From an uncultured Bacteroidota bacterium (GTDB lineage Bacteria; Bacteroidota; Bacteroidia; Flavobacteriales_F; PHOS-HE28): a DNA stretch of 64,000 nt. Of this stretch, positions 9,317-16,459 are shown piece by piece. Positions within the stretch are counted from its first letter, which is position 1; each line of letters begins with the position of its first letter. A program made the position numbers and the translations under genes. Below the pieces are notes generated by a model. It had not been told where the DNA came from. It saw only the letters and a program-made list of their open reading frames with translations, and did not search any database. The stretch is from assembly GCA_902826215.1 (NCBI GenBank), contig CADEDY010000005.1:105397-169396 (forward strand). Direction: 5' to 3'.

Positions 9317-10219
9317 CTAGGTCTGATACCTCGAGCTGTTCACCAAGTACACGCCGCTCAGGACCGCCCCGATCATGGCCAGTTGAGGAAGTCCGATGTG
9401 CTCACCGTCGAGTACACCCCAGGCAATGGCGACCACAGGCATCAGGTAGGTGACGGACGATGCATGCAAGGCCGTGGTCCGCTGCAAGAGCACGTTCCAC
9501 AACACCAGCGCGAATGCGGAGCTCAAGCTGGCCAGCAAGGCCACATAGCCCAAGGCCGACCAGGCGTGCGGTGTCGTTCGTAGTGTTTCCGGAAGACCGC
9601 TTCCCAGAGCCAGGCCGATGCAGATCGGCCCAACGAAGGTGAGCGCTAGTGCCGATGTGGCGACCGGTGGAAGTGAATAGAGGTAGCGCTTCACGATGTT
9701 GCCGCTGATGCCATAGCACACCGCACCCATCATGGGCATGATGGCATAGGCCGACCAAGCCGGTAGTCCATCGCCTTTCTTCACGAGAATGAGACCGATC
9801 GCACCCGTCAAGCCAACGAGGATACCAACGACCTGGATCACCCGGACCCGCGTGCCGAACAGGAGCACGCCGACGATGAGCGTCATCAGTGGAGTAAGGC
9901 TGTTGAGCATGCCCGAAAGCGAACTATCGATCCGGGATTGCGCCGTTGCGAACAGGAAGGCAGGTATGCCGTTGCCGAGCAGTCCGGTGCCGAGGAGGGG
10001 CAGCCAATGCTTCGGCATAAACTTCAAATGCCGGAACAGCACCGGAGAAAGTACGAGCCACGCGATCGCCAACCGGCTGGTCGCTACTTGGTAGGCGGAA
10101 AGGACCTGGACGCCATCGTGGAACAGCCCGCGCTTCATCAGGATGAACGAACTGCCCCAGATGAAGGCGAGGATGAGCAGAAGGGACCAGACGGTCCGGC
10201 GGTCAGTCCCTTTGAACAT
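9317..10219 (-). CDS. DMT-superfamily transporter (EamA family)
   Basis: The 300-residue protein has ten hydrophobic segments arranged as two EamA repeats. The first repeat begins WSLLLILAFIWGSSFILMK, the typical EamA opening. The second begins near AYAIMPMMGAVCYG and has the family PVVAIAWG motif near the C-terminus. Substrates of this family are diverse (amino acids, nucleotide sugars, metabolites) and cannot be read from sequence. It is the first gene of the minus-strand cluster with the GT2 and ArnT-like enzymes, so export or flipping of a related metabolite is possible but unproven. Confidence 0.88.
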   Translation of the reverse strand: MFKGTDRRTVWSLLLILAFIWGSSFILMKRGLFHDGVQVLSAYQVATSRLAIAWLVLSPVLFRHLKFMPKHWLPLLGTGLLGNGIPAFLFATAQSRIDSSLSGMLNSLTPLMTLIVGVLLFGTRVRVIQVVGILVGLTGAIGLILVKKGDGLPAWSAYAIMPMMGAVCYGISGNIVKRYLYSLPPVATSALALTFVGPICIGLALGSGLPETLRTTPHAWSALGYVALLASLSSAFALVLWNVLLQRTTALHASSVTYLMPVVAIAWGVLDGEHIGLPQLAMIGAVLSGVYLVNSSRYQT

Positions 10220-10253
10220 GTGGGGCGCGAAGATATCGGGCGGGCACCGATGC

Positions 10254-10261
10254 TATCTTTG
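10254..10261 (+). promoter_or_regulatory. -7 promoter element TATCTTTG for the HMA lipoprotein gene
   Basis: TATCTTTG matches the Bacteroidota -7 consensus TAnnTTTG at every fixed position and lies 49 nt upstream of the ATG at 10311, within the divergent spacer. No clear -33 TTG is present. Confidence 0.5.
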
Positions 10262-10310
10262 TAACCTCTTCGGTACGTTGACCGTCCTATTCGAGCAACC
10301 ACCTTCAACC

Positions 10311-10829
10311 ATGGACTTCCGTCTTCTTCTTCCATTTGCTGCTACACTTCTCTTCTCCTGCAGCCGGAGCACCCCGATGGCCGATGCGCCGCTTCCGGTT
10401 GGTATTGAACGTACTGTGGAGGAGGTTGCTGTTGCCAGCGGTACCCCGGTCACCACAGCCGACATCAGCATCGATGGTATGAGCTGTGAAATGATGTGCG
10501 GCGGCGCGATCAAGAAGGCCTTGGCCAAGTTGCCCGGTGTCGCTTCCACCGAGATCGCATTCGTGGAAGGGGAGGAGCAGGACCACGCCATCGTGACCTA
10601 CGACGAAAGTAAGGTGACCGATGCCCAGATGATCGAAGCGATCCAGCAGTTGCACGACGGACAATACAAGGTGCTCGCCGTGAAGGTGACCAAGCAGGTC
10701 CAAGGTGCCGGCACGGTCGGTGAGGGAACGAAGCAAGTTTCCGAAGAGAACCGTGTGAGTGTGCTGGCTCCAGCGGCCGTCCTCCTGCCTGGTTTCCTCG
10801 CGTTCCTATCGCACATGCTGCGTCTTTGA
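10311..10829 (+). CDS. Lipoprotein with heavy-metal-associated (HMA) domain
   Basis: The 172-residue protein starts with a lipoprotein signal peptide (MDFRLLLPFAATLLFSC) whose lipobox cysteine is near residue 17. Residues ~50-120 form an HMA ferredoxin-like fold with GMSCEMMCGGAIKKALAKL, where the usual CxxC site is CEMMC (C-x3-C), and the closing helix is followed by YKVLAV. The C-terminus ends in a hydrophobic stretch. HMA domains bind Cu(I) or other soft metals; the lipobox places this one in the periplasm or at a membrane surface, possibly as a metal scavenger or chaperone. An in-frame upstream start would run into the divergent transporter gene and lacks a signal peptide. Confidence 0.8.
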   Translation: MDFRLLLPFAATLLFSCSRSTPMADAPLPVGIERTVEEVAVASGTPVTTADISIDGMSCEMMCGGAIKKALAKLPGVASTEIAFVEGEEQDHAIVTYDESKVTDAQMIEAIQQLHDGQYKVLAVKVTKQVQGAGTVGEGTKQVSEENRVSVLAPAAVLLPGFLAFLSHMLRL

Positions 10830-10855
10830 ACCTACGAAGCGTTCGAACGTTAGTT

Positions 10856-10884
10856 GGGAGGGCGTTGTCCCTCCCTTTTCTTTT
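10856..10884 (+). terminator. Rho-independent terminator after the HMA lipoprotein
   Basis: A perfect 7-bp GC-rich stem (GGGAGGG and CCCTCCC) with a 6-nt loop is followed directly by TTTTCTTTT. It lies 27 nt beyond the stop codon and separates this gene from heme A synthase. Confidence 0.9.
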
Positions 10885-10934
10885 ACACGTTCGGGACAAG
10901 CGCAAGCCACGGCATTGATAGTTTCGCGGCACGA

Positions 10935-11975
10935 ATGGAGAGAGCGGAGCGGGGACGGTACACACCGGTGGTGATCTGGTTGATCACGGGCTGCATCATG
11001 ATCGCCTGCATGGTGGTGATCGGTGGCATCACCCGGCTCACGGGTAGCGGGCTCAGCATCACGGTGTGGGATCCGATCATGGGTGCGATACCGCCGCTGA
11101 ACGATGCGGATTGGAATGTAGCCTTCGAACAGTACAAGGCGATCCCGGAATACACGCTGAAGAACTTCGACATGGATCTGGCCGGCTTCAAGCAGATCTT
11201 CTTCTGGGAGTTCCTGCACCGCAATTGGGGCCGCCTCATGGGTTTGGTCTTCGCGTTCCCCTTCATCATGTTCTGGCGTAAAGGACTTTTGAAGGGCTGG
11301 CTCTTGAAGCGCTCGTGGGCCATCCTCATCGGCGGCGGGCTGGTGGGTGCCTTGGGCTGGTTCATGGTGTCGAGTGGCTTGGAGCAGAACCCCGATGTGA
11401 GCCACTACCGACTCGCAGTCCACCTCATGGCCGCCTTCTCCGTGTTCGCGCTGGTGCTGTGGACGGTCTTCGATATCCGCTCGGGCAGGGCATCCTTAAA
11501 GGGCAATGGCAACTCGCCGGCTCCATGGGCTCGTGTGCTGCTCGTCCTTCTCGTTCTGCAGATCGTCTGGGGCGCCTTCACCGCAGGGCTCGATGCCGGA
11601 CACATGTACAACACGTGGCCGAGCATGAACGGCGAGTTCATGCCGGAGAATGTGCACGCTTTCGGTGATCTCGTCACCGACCTCTCCGACCACCGCGACG
11701 GGGTGCAGTTCATTCACCGCAATTTGGCCTACCTCGTGGCCTTGGGTTTCATCGTCTTCGGTCTTGTCTTCCGCAGGGAGTCGACCATGGAGACCGTGTG
11801 GTGGGCGATGCTCGTTGGTGTGCTCGTCCAATTCGCACTCGGCGTATCCACGCTGCTATCGCACGTGAACGTGACCTTGGGTGTGCTGCATCAACTCGGT
11901 GCGCTCGTGTTGCTCACCATCCTGCTGAAGGCGATCCACCGCACGGGCAACCGGGTCAGTGCCAAGCCAGCGTAG
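10935..11975 (+). CDS. ctaA: Heme A synthase (COX15/CtaA family)
   Basis: The 346-residue polytopic protein matches COX15/CtaA, which oxidises heme O to heme A for aa3-type cytochrome oxidases. It opens with a TM containing GGITRLTGSGLSI. It carries the four heme-ligand histidine contexts of the family: EFLHRNWGR, SHYRLAVHL, FIHRNLAYL and GVLHQLGAL. Eight TM segments are visible. The ATG at 10935 is used; a longer in-frame version would start inside the upstream terminator. No ctaB or cytochrome oxidase genes are in the window, so it is encoded apart from them here. Its 3' end overlaps that of gldD on the opposite strand by 20 nt. Confidence 0.93.
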   Translation: MERAERGRYTPVVIWLITGCIMIACMVVIGGITRLTGSGLSITVWDPIMGAIPPLNDADWNVAFEQYKAIPEYTLKNFDMDLAGFKQIFFWEFLHRNWGRLMGLVFAFPFIMFWRKGLLKGWLLKRSWAILIGGGLVGALGWFMVSSGLEQNPDVSHYRLAVHLMAAFSVFALVLWTVFDIRSGRASLKGNGNSPAPWARVLLVLLVLQIVWGAFTAGLDAGHMYNTWPSMNGEFMPENVHAFGDLVTDLSDHRDGVQFIHRNLAYLVALGFIVFGLVFRRESTMETVWWAMLVGVLVQFALGVSTLLSHVNVTLGVLHQLGALVLLTILLKAIHRTGNRVSAKPA

Positions 11976-12519
11976 CGATCAGGTGCCGCATGTCGCTGCG
12001 GATGCGATCGCTCACCGGGGCCAACGAATCGGCATTGGGGCGCGCATCGAAGTACAAGGCGCCGTAGAGGAAGTTGTCCGTGCTGTCGGTGAGGTAGAAG
12101 ACGAGCGGGCTGGCGACATCACCGTCCACATCATACACGTTGCCGAAGACCCTCGCGCTATCGCGCAGAACGCGTTCGCTGCCGATGCGGGCGGCCTTCA
12201 CTTGGTGCGTGTTCTTGAAGAGGTGTGCATCCTCGATCAGTTCCTGCAATTGATCACCGACAGGCGACCAGGTCAAGTGCACCGTGGCACGCTGTCCGGG
12301 AAAGCGCACATCGAACCAACGTGCATCGTTCTTCGTGTCGCGCACGCCCACTTTGGCATAGCTCGGTAGCTCGGCCGAGAAGGTCGCGCTATCGGTCCAT
12401 GTGCGATACGTCTGTTCCGGTAGGTCGATGCGGAAGTAGGCACGTGGCTTGGGAACAGGGTCCTCGGTACAACCGCACAGGAGCACCGCGAAGAGCAGCA
12501 CACTACCCTTTGCCCTCAT
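11956..12519 (-). CDS. gldD: Gliding motility lipoprotein GldD
   Basis: The 187-residue lipoprotein has a lipobox around LLCGC at residues ~13-17 and then the GldD-typical proline-rich segment PKPRAYFRIDLPEQ. The rest matches GldD in length and contains the VYDVDGDVASPLVFYLTDS block. GldD is needed for gliding and T9SS function in Flavobacterium and is anchored in a membrane facing the periplasm. It overlaps the end of gldE by 17 nt. The ssb-gldE-gldD order is the usual Bacteroidota arrangement, which supports the call. Confidence 0.93.
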   Translation of the reverse strand: MRAKGSVLLFAVLLCGCTEDPVPKPRAYFRIDLPEQTYRTWTDSATFSAELPSYAKVGVRDTKNDARWFDVRFPGQRATVHLTWSPVGDQLQELIEDAHLFKNTHQVKAARIGSERVLRDSARVFGNVYDVDGDVASPLVFYLTDSTDNFLYGALYFDARPNADSLAPVSDRIRSDMRHLIATLAWH

Positions 12520-13834
12520 CGCGCATGATCACTTTTACCCGACGCACCCGCTTATTGTCCGAGCCCTCCACCACGAAAGTGAAGTTACGGAACTCCACGC
12601 GTTCGCCCTTCTTCGGTATGCGTCCGGTGAGCTCCAGCACGAAGCCTCCGAGGGTGCCACTGTCGCCCTTGTTGTCCTCGATCGCTTCGCCGTCGATCCC
12701 CATCACGCGGTACACATCGGTCAATGCGGTCTTGCCTTCGAATACCCACGTGTGGTCGTCGAGCTTGCTGTAGAAGAGGTTCTCGTCGTCGTACTCGTCG
12801 GTGATGTCGCCGACGATCTCTTCGATCACATCTTCCAAGGTGATGATGCCGCTGGTGCCGCCGTACTCGTCGATCACGACGGCCAAGTGCACTTTCTCCG
12901 ATTGGAATTCCTTCAGCAGGTCATCCAACTTCTTGCTCTCCGGCACGAAGTATGGATCGCGCAAGAGAGTATGCCAATCGAAAACGGTCTTGTCCAAGTG
13001 CGGCACCACGTCCTTGATATAGAGGATGCCGATCACGCGGTCCGGGGTCTCTTCAAAGATCGGCACACGTGAGAACCCGCTCTCCACGATCGCCGCCAAC
13101 AGCTGCTTGAAATCGATCTCCTTGTCAAAGGCGATCATCTCCGTGCGCGGGCGCATCACTTGGCGCACTTCGAAGTTGCCGAACTTGACGATGCCGCGCA
13201 GGATCCGTTGCTCCTCGTCCGTGGTGCTCGAATCCTTCGTGAGGTCGAGCGCATGCCCCAAGGAATCCACCGAGATGTTCTGCCCCGAACGCTTGCGGTA
13301 GCGCTTCTCGATGAAGGTAGTGCTGCGGACCAAGGTCTCACTTATCGGCTTGAAGAGCCAGCGCAAGGTGAGCAGCGGGCCCGACATCAACTGGGCCACG
13401 CGCACGGGTTGCGAGGTGGCGTAGACCTTCGGGATCACTTCGCCGATGAGCAGCAGAAGGAAGGTCACTGCGATCACTTGAATGCCGAAGACCATGTACG
13501 TCGGAAGTCGTTCCAGATACACCAGATCCGATACCGCGACAGTGCTCAGGATCACGATGCCCACGTTCACGAAGTTGTTCGCGATCAGGATCGTGGCCAA
13601 CAAGCGCCGGGGTTTGGCGAGCAGGTCCATGACCCGTTGCCCGGCCGTGCCGCCGCGCTCCTGCACGTCGCGCAATTGGGTAGGGGAGAGGGAGAAAAGC
13701 GCCACTTCACTGGCCGACATCGCGGCCGAGATCACCAGCAACAACGCGATCACCACCAGCACCAATGCGGTGCCGGGTTCCAGCGCTTTCATCTGAAGCG
13801 CGATGTTCAAAAGCAAAGGAGAAGGGGGCTCCAC
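12503..13834 (-). CDS. gldE: Gliding motility-associated protein GldE (CNNM/CorC family)
   Basis: The 443-residue protein has an N-terminal CNNM (DUF21) membrane domain with about four hydrophobic segments and the SASEVALFSL motif. A CBS pair follows (first around MRPRTEMIAFD, second around VIDEYGGTSGIITLEDVIEEIVGDI), then a CorC/HlyC C-terminal domain. This is the GldE layout, related to Mg/Co transport-type proteins. It starts at a GTG placed directly against the ssb stop, with ATGs 14 codons or more further in as alternatives. It is in an operon with ssb upstream and gldD downstream. Confidence 0.92.
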   Translation of the reverse strand: MEPPSPLLLNIALQMKALEPGTALVLVVIALLLVISAAMSASEVALFSLSPTQLRDVQERGGTAGQRVMDLLAKPRRLLATILIANNFVNVGIVILSTVAVSDLVYLERLPTYMVFGIQVIAVTFLLLLIGEVIPKVYATSQPVRVAQLMSGPLLTLRWLFKPISETLVRSTTFIEKRYRKRSGQNISVDSLGHALDLTKDSSTTDEEQRILRGIVKFGNFEVRQVMRPRTEMIAFDKEIDFKQLLAAIVESGFSRVPIFEETPDRVIGILYIKDVVPHLDKTVFDWHTLLRDPYFVPESKKLDDLLKEFQSEKVHLAVVIDEYGGTSGIITLEDVIEEIVGDITDEYDDENLFYSKLDDHTWVFEGKTALTDVYRVMGIDGEAIEDNKGDSGTLGGFVLELTGRIPKKGERVEFRNFTFVVEGSDNKRVRRVKVIMRDEGKG

Positions 13835-14293
13835 TTAGAACGGTAGATCGTCCGTGTCATCGTTATCCATCGCACCACTGCTCGCGGCCATCGGCTGGTT
13901 GGCCGGTGCCGCCTGGCGCGCAGGAGCTTGTTGGGCCTGTTGTGCGCCGCCTTCGGTATTCGCGCGGTCCAACAACGTCATCTCGTCGGCCACGATCTCC
14001 GTGGTGTAGCGCGTGTTGTTGTCCTTGTCCTGCCATTGGCGGGTGCGCAGCTTGCCTTCCACATACACCTTGCTGCCTTTGCGCAGGTATTTCTCGGTGA
14101 TCTCCGCCAAGCCGCGCCAAGCCACCACATTGTGCCACTCGGTCTGTTCGCGGCGCTCGCCCGTGGTCTTGTCCTTGTAGGTTTCGCTGGTCGCCAACCG
14201 GAAGTTGGCTACACTGGCACCGTTCTGTAGATGACGTACTTCGGGATCGGCACCGAGGTTCCCGATCAGGATCACTTTGTTCACTCCGGCCAT
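13835..14293 (-). CDS. ssb: Single-stranded DNA-binding protein
   Basis: The 152-residue protein begins [20 protein letters not shown], the canonical start of the SSB OB-fold. It has [21 protein letters not shown] in the core and a Q/A/P-rich linker. It ends in [10 protein letters not shown], the acidic tip that recruits replication and repair proteins. It lies just upstream of gldE with no spacer and is probably the first gene of the ssb-gldE-gldD operon. mutY lies 36 nt upstream on the same strand. Confidence 0.97.
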   Translation of the reverse strand: MAGVNKVILIGNLGADPEVRHLQNGASVANFRLATSETYKDKTTGERREQTEWHNVVAWRGLAEITEKYLRKGSKVYVEGKLRTRQWQDKDNNTRYTTEIVADEMTLLDRANTEGGAQQAQQAPARQAAPANQPMAASSGAMDNDDTDDLPF

Positions 14294-14312
14294 TGTTCAG
14301 TAGATAGGAGGA

Positions 14313-14320
14313 CGAAGATA
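14313..14320 (-). promoter_or_regulatory. Candidate -7 element for ssb-gldE-gldD
   Basis: The minus strand reads TATCTTCG, one mismatch from TAnnTTTG, 19 nt upstream of the ssb ATG in the short mutY-ssb spacer. Confidence 0.35.
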
Positions 14321-14329
14321 ACGGTTCCC

Positions 14330-15391
14330 TCAGGCAGGGCGTCCGGTGAGCTGATCCCCCAGGTACCGCTCCATCAAACGGTGCAGCCCGTAGCGATCCA
14401 CCGCTTCCCATTTCACCAGTACCCATTCCTTGGGGAGGGAGGTGCCCTTCGGTACAGTCACCTTCCAGAACACCGCCTGGATCACTTGGTGGCTGAGCAC
14501 CTGTTTCACCGGCCCGTGGATTCCGGTCACCTTCCAGCCCGGTCCATAGCGTTGCTCCAGTTCAGCAGCCATGCGTTTCGGCTTCGTCGCCTTTTCCGTC
14601 TCGATCAGCGGCAGCTCCCATAGCCCTTGCCAAATGTCCTTGCTGGTCCTTTGGGTGAGGACGATGCCGCCCTTTCCCTCGATGTGCAGGTAGTTGAAGT
14701 CCCGGGTGCGTGTTTTCGTCTTCTCCGCCTTGTAAGGCAGTTCGGCGATGCGGTCGGTCTTCCGCGCGATGCACTTCCCGGCCAACGGACATTTACCGCA
14801 CAACGGTTTCTTCGGGGTGCAGACGGTGGCCCCGAGCTCCATCACCGCTTGGTTGTGGTCTCCCGGCTGCTTTGGGTCCATCAAAGTGGCGGCCAAGGCC
14901 CGGAATTCCTTCCGCCCGGCGGTGCTGTCGATCGGGGTGCCGATGCCGAACACCCGCGCCAGCACCCGGTACACGTTGCCATCTACCACGGGCTCCACCA
15001 GGCCGAATGAGATGGACCCAATGGCCGCTGCGGTGTATTCTCCCACGCCTTTCAGCCCCTTCAGTTGGTCATACCCCGCTGGGAATTCCCCGCCGTGGTC
15101 CTTCACCACTTGCAGGGCGGCGGAGCGCAGGTTGCGGGCGCGGCTGTAGTAGCCCAGCCCTTGCCACAGCCGCAGCACGTCGTCCTCCGGTGCGGCTGCC
15201 AGCTGGGCCACGGTGGGGTAGCGCTCCACGAAACGGTGCCAGTAGGCCATGCCTTGGTCCACCCGGGTCTGCTGCAGGATCACCTCACTGAGCCAGATGC
15301 GGTACGGATCGCGGGTTTGCCGCCACGGCAGGGGCCGCCGGTGCTCGGCGTACCAGGGGAGCAGGGCCTTTGTGAACCAAGCGGTTGACAT
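14330..15391 (-). CDS. mutY: Adenine DNA glycosylase MutY
   Basis: The 353-residue base-excision enzyme removes A opposite 8-oxoG. Visible features are the PLPWRQTRDPYRIWLSEVILQQTRV N-terminal region (within which WLSEVILQQT holds the catalytic Glu), the helix-hairpin-helix LKGVGEYTAAAI, the VVDGNVYRVLAR segment with the catalytic Asp, and a [4Fe-4S] site with spacing C-x6-C-x2-C-x5-C. The C-terminal NUDIX-like 8-oxoG reader domain is present (GLWELPLIE). The ATG at 15391 is 70 nt from the divergent HU gene; longer readings run across HU and are rejected. Confidence 0.96.
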   Translation of the reverse strand: MSTAWFTKALLPWYAEHRRPLPWRQTRDPYRIWLSEVILQQTRVDQGMAYWHRFVERYPTVAQLAAAPEDDVLRLWQGLGYYSRARNLRSAALQVVKDHGGEFPAGYDQLKGLKGVGEYTAAAIGSISFGLVEPVVDGNVYRVLARVFGIGTPIDSTAGRKEFRALAATLMDPKQPGDHNQAVMELGATVCTPKKPLCGKCPLAGKCIARKTDRIAELPYKAEKTKTRTRDFNYLHIEGKGGIVLTQRTSKDIWQGLWELPLIETEKATKPKRMAAELEQRYGPGWKVTGIHGPVKQVLSHQVIQAVFWKVTVPKGTSLPKEWVLVKWEAVDRYGLHRLMERYLGDQLTGRPA

Positions 15392-15408
15392 ACAGGCGCA
15401 AAGATCGG

Positions 15409-15438
15409 TTGCGCGATCCACCTGAAAGGCTATATTTG
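15409..15438 (+). promoter_or_regulatory. Promoter of the HU gene: TTG-N19-TATATTTG
   Basis: A -33 TTG at 15409-15411 and a perfect -7 TATATTTG at 15431-15438 are separated by 19 bp, the classic Bacteroidota promoter spacing. The ATG of the HU gene is 23 nt downstream. Confidence 0.75.
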
Positions 15439-15461
15439 CCGCCCCAAACCGAAGCAGGGTT

Positions 15462-15752
15462 ATGACTAAGGCAGAGTTGGTCGGCATCATCTCGAAGAAG
15501 ACCGGGATCGAACGCAACGTGGTACTCACCACGGTGGAGGCGTTCATGGAAGAGGTGAAAGGCAGTCTTGAGAAAGGCGAGAACGTCCACCTGCGGGGGT
15601 TCGGGAGCTTCGTGGTGAAGCGCAGGGCACAGAAGACCGGAAGGATCCTGGCCCGCAACACCACCATCATCATTCCGGCGCACGATGTGCCGGCGTTCAA
15701 ACCGGCCGACACGTTCGTCGATAAGGTGAAGAACCGCCCCGTGGCCCAGTAA
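15462..15752 (+). CDS. HU/IHF family DNA-binding protein
   Basis: The 96-residue nucleoid protein starts MTKAELVGIISKKTGI. It carries the VHLRGFGSF core and the beta-arm segment RRAQKTGRILARNTTIIIPA, which inserts into the DNA minor groove. VPAFKPAD follows. Length and motifs are standard for HU/IHF. It has its own strong promoter and is 3 nt from the following TPR gene, so the two are probably cotranscribed. Confidence 0.95.
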   Translation: MTKAELVGIISKKTGIERNVVLTTVEAFMEEVKGSLEKGENVHLRGFGSFVVKRRAQKTGRILARNTTIIIPAHDVPAFKPADTFVDKVKNRPVAQ

Positions 15753-15755
15753 GCA

Positions 15756-16244
15756 ATGGCAGGCTTCAAGAAGCCGCAATTGCTTGCCCTCCTCGGTGCG
15801 TTGGTGGTGATCGTTCTTTTGATGTTGGCGCCCCGCACACCAGCCGGGAAGCAACCAGTGGCAGCCCAAGCCATGGACCCCGCCAAGGCGAAGACCGCCG
15901 AAGCAGTGGCCTTGGTGAACGGACAGGACCCCATGCGTGGTATCATGATGCTGCGCGAGATCCTGGAAGAGGACCCGGACAATGTGGAAGCACATTGGAA
16001 CCTCGGTCTCTTCTCCATCCAGAGCGGCCAATACCCGAAAGCCCTGGAACGCTTCCAGAAGGTGTTGGCACTGGACCCGGAGAACTACCCGGATGCCTGG
16101 TTCTATTTGGGGCGCACCTACGCGACCTTGGACAGCAATGCCCAAGCGATCGCGAGCTTGAAGAAGTACAAGACACTGACGCAGGATACCGCTATGCTCA
16201 ACGGAGTGGATCGGTTCCTGCTGGAATTGGAGAACGTTAAATAA
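15756..16244 (+). CDS. Membrane-anchored TPR protein
   Basis: The 162-residue protein has one N-terminal TM helix (LLALLGALVVIVLLMLA) followed by about three TPR-like helical hairpins (NVEAHWNLGLFSIQSGQYPKA and PDAWFYLGRTYATLDSNAQA are clear units). The TPR part would face the periplasm and probably mediates protein-protein contact. It is sandwiched between HU and a tiny ribosomal-type basic protein, and the same order is plausible as one operon. The specific partner is unknown. Confidence 0.85.
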   Translation: MAGFKKPQLLALLGALVVIVLLMLAPRTPAGKQPVAAQAMDPAKAKTAEAVALVNGQDPMRGIMMLREILEEDPDNVEAHWNLGLFSIQSGQYPKALERFQKVLALDPENYPDAWFYLGRTYATLDSNAQAIASLKKYKTLTQDTAMLNGVDRFLLELENVK

Positions 16245-16253
16245 AGGAGCAAC

Positions 16254-16349
16254 ATGCCCTGCGGTAAGAAAAGGAAGCGTCACAAGATGGCCACGCACAA
16301 GCGCAAGAAGCGCTTGCGGAAGAATCGCCACAAGAAGAAGAACCGCTAG
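16254..16349 (+). CDS. 31-residue basic protein, AURKAIP1/COX24-domain-like (probable ribosome-associated)
   Basis: A 31-codon ORF starts at an ATG 5 nt after AAAGGAG, one of the few strong Shine-Dalgarno sequences in the window. The product contains MPCGKKRKRHKMATHKRKK and ends in RHKKKNR; more than half of its residues are Lys, Arg or His. The KRKKRLRKNRHKKK part resembles the COX24_C/AURKAIP1 (mS38) motif found in small ribosomal proteins, and Bacteroidota carry conserved peptides of this type. I infer a ribosomal or ribosome-associated role. It sits between the TPR protein and RNase G. It is easily missed because it is shorter than usual ORF cut-offs. Confidence 0.8.
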   Translation: MPCGKKRKRHKMATHKRKKRLRKNRHKKKNR

Positions 16350-16459
16350 GTCCTTCGGATCGTGCATCGGCGTAGGCCTGGGGAGCATTTCCCCGGGCCT
16401 GTGGCCTGTGCACAGGGTGCCGGTTTCCGGTACCGACCTTCCATATCCCACATTCGAGC

